Origin: Arcicella sp034931005 | GTDB lineage: Bacteria; Bacteroidota; Bacteroidia; Cytophagales; Spirosomataceae | Direction: 5' to 3' | Assembly: GCF_034931005.1 (NCBI RefSeq) | Contig: NZ_JAYGIN010000001.1 | Coordinates: 310,001-374,000, forward strand | DNA length: 64,000 nt | Part shown: positions 62,842-64,000 of the stretch, piece after piece | Numbering within the stretch: the stretch's first letter is position 1 | Layout: every line of letters starts with the position of its first letter | Made by a program: the position numbers and the translations under genes | The notes under the pieces: generated by a model | Seen by the model: the letters and a program-made list of their open reading frames with translations, nothing else | The model's database searches: none | What the model was told of the DNA's origin: nothing

Positions 62842-64000
62842 TTAGAATGACAGGTTTACACCAAATAATACGGTGCGAGTTTTTGGATAAAAGTTATTAG
62901 AATCTACCCCTGGAGCAATTCCTCCTTGATTTACCTCTGGGTCAATACCTGTGTAACTTGTGATAGTAAATGCGTTATTGACAGACATATACACTCTTAA
63001 GTTTTTGATATATTGCCCTGTTTTCTTGAAATTATACCCCAAAGTAGCATTGTCTAATCTGATATAACTTCCGTCTTCAATAAAACGTGATGAGTATTTA
63101 TAAGAGTTAATGTCAGCTTTGGTTTCACTCGCCGCTTCAACTAAGATGTTGGTATATTGTGCGGTACTTGGTCTGAATAAATCGGCACGGGTAGCATTGA
63201 AAATTTTATTTCCAAAAACGCCTCTAATGAAAACATTAAAGTCAAAATTGCCATAACGTAATGTGTTTGTCCAACCGATTAATACTTTCGGTTGTGGACT
63301 TCCCATATACTTATAGTCTGAACCGATAGCTGGCGTAGTTGTCAATTCACCTTTGGCATTGACGTATTGAGAAACTCCTTTGTCATTTTTTCCTGCATAT
63401 TCCAACGTAAAGAATTGTCCTAAAGGTCTTCCTGCTTTCAAGATTTGTAAAGTGCTACCTGTTTGTCCTCCGCCTTCTGGTTGTGTCAAACGGATGGAGT
63501 CACCTCCTGCAAAAAGTGGATTTGAAAGGCTTTCAATTTGGTTACTATTGCTGGCAAAGTTGATGCTTGTCGTCCATAAAAACTTACTATTATTTACTGG
63601 CGTTGCATTTAAACTAAATTCAATACCTTTATTTCTCATGCTTCCACCGTTAGAAATAATACTACCAACTGGTACCAAAATCGGGTTAACACGGTACGAA
63701 TAAATCATGCCCGTCGTTTGTTTGTCATAGACTTCAAGCGTACCGCTTACTTTCCCTTTCAAGATGCTAAAATCAATACCAATGTTTGAAGTAGCTGTTT
63801 TTTCCCATTGCAAATCTGGGTTAGCTGCTTGAGTTGGGCCATAAGCCGCTGTTTGAACTCCATTATAATAATAGGTCCCTAAACTTCCTGACATAAATTG
63901 AGCTGTATAAGCATTAAATCCAGAAGAGTTACCTGTTACACCATAACTTGCTCTTAATTTCAAATCACTAAAAACCGTTTGTTTTTCCATGAATTTCTCT
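62842..64000 (-). CDS. SusC/RagA-family TonB-dependent transporter, C-terminal part (5' end outside window)
   Basis: The frame is open through the window edge (preceding codons give EKF before MEKQTVFSDLKLRASYG, a standard mid-barrel SusC sequence), so the Met at 63990 is internal and not the start. About 386 residues are visible: barrel strands including WEKTATSNIGIDFSILKGK, FNVFIRGVFGNKIFN, SYIRLDNATLGYNF, and the C-terminal VLFGVNLSF. It pairs with the SusD gene 11 nt downstream. Confidence 0.93.
   Translation of the reverse strand, partial: EKFMEKQTVFSDLKLRASYGVTGNSSGFNAYTAQFMSGSLGTYYYNGVQTAAYGPTQAANPDLQWEKTATSNIGIDFSILKGKVSGTLEVYDKQTTGMIYSYRVNPILVPVGSIISNGGSMRNKGIEFSLNATPVNNSKFLWTTSINFASNSNQIESLSNPLFAGGDSIRLTQPEGGGQTGSTLQILKAGRPLGQFFTLEYAGKNDKGVSQYVNAKGELTTTPAIGSDYKYMGSPQPKVLIGWTNTLRYGNFDFNVFIRGVFGNKIFNATRADLFRPSTAQYTNILVEAASETKADINSYKYSSRFIEDGSYIRLDNATLGYNFKKTGQYIKNLRVYMSVNNAFTITSYTGIDPEVNQGGIAPGVDSNNFYPKTRTVLFGVNLSF

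Overview
The window comes from a low-GC member of the Bacteroidota, most likely a Cytophagales lineage. The evidence is three SusC/SusD outer-membrane pairs, SusD and glycosidase lipoproteins with short Cys lipoboxes, a Nudix-type arabinose regulator, an ECF sigma factor next to SusC, very large secreted repeat proteins, and many intergenic hairpin repeats. I cannot fix the genus from sequence alone. No rRNA, tRNA, CRISPR array or insertion sequence was seen.

Layout. (1) 1-15632, minus strand: two exported cell-surface proteins. One is a 4,716-residue giant with LamG-like modules, DUF11-like modules and roughly 1,800 residues of calcium-binding DxDxDG repeats. The other is a repeat protein cut by the window edge. 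(2) 16660-21339, minus: two exported amidohydrolase-family proteins containing three modules, only one of which keeps the metal-binding HxH. Between them lies a nest of inverted short repeats. (3) 21729-27594, plus: ECF sigma factor, a stand-alone FecR-type anti-sigma domain, SusC and SusD. (4) 27697-30998, minus: the two enzymes of the carboxynorspermidine route to polyamines, with an Rpn-type nuclease gene broken by an in-frame TAG between them. (5) 31232-32812: an AEC permease and a small membrane protein flanked by inverted repeats. (6) 32817-60465, minus: a complete arabinan/L-arabinose utilisation locus. (7) 61214-64000, minus: a further SusD and a partial SusC.

How locus 6 works. SusC/SusD and a large FG-GAP/UnbV surface lipoprotein would bind and import arabino-oligosaccharides. 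Three GH43 proteins (four propeller modules), two GH51 alpha-L-arabinofuranosidases and a GH127/GH146-type beta-L-arabinofuranosidase release L-arabinose. A mutarotase and a sodium:solute symporter deliver it to the cytoplasm. AraA, AraB and AraD convert it to D-xylulose 5-phosphate. A methylglyoxal synthase gene is translationally coupled to araD. A Nudix-fold AraR-type regulator sits in the middle of the locus.

The most useful new observations are: a 17-bp inverted repeat, (T/C)GTGT-N7-ACACA, found upstream of SusC (three times), araR and araBA, which I propose is the AraR operator; an ECF sigma / soluble-only anti-sigma / STN-less SusC arrangement that lacks the usual trans-envelope signalling parts; a REP-like hairpin family with a nine-copy array between the two GH51 genes; and the amber-split nuclease gene.
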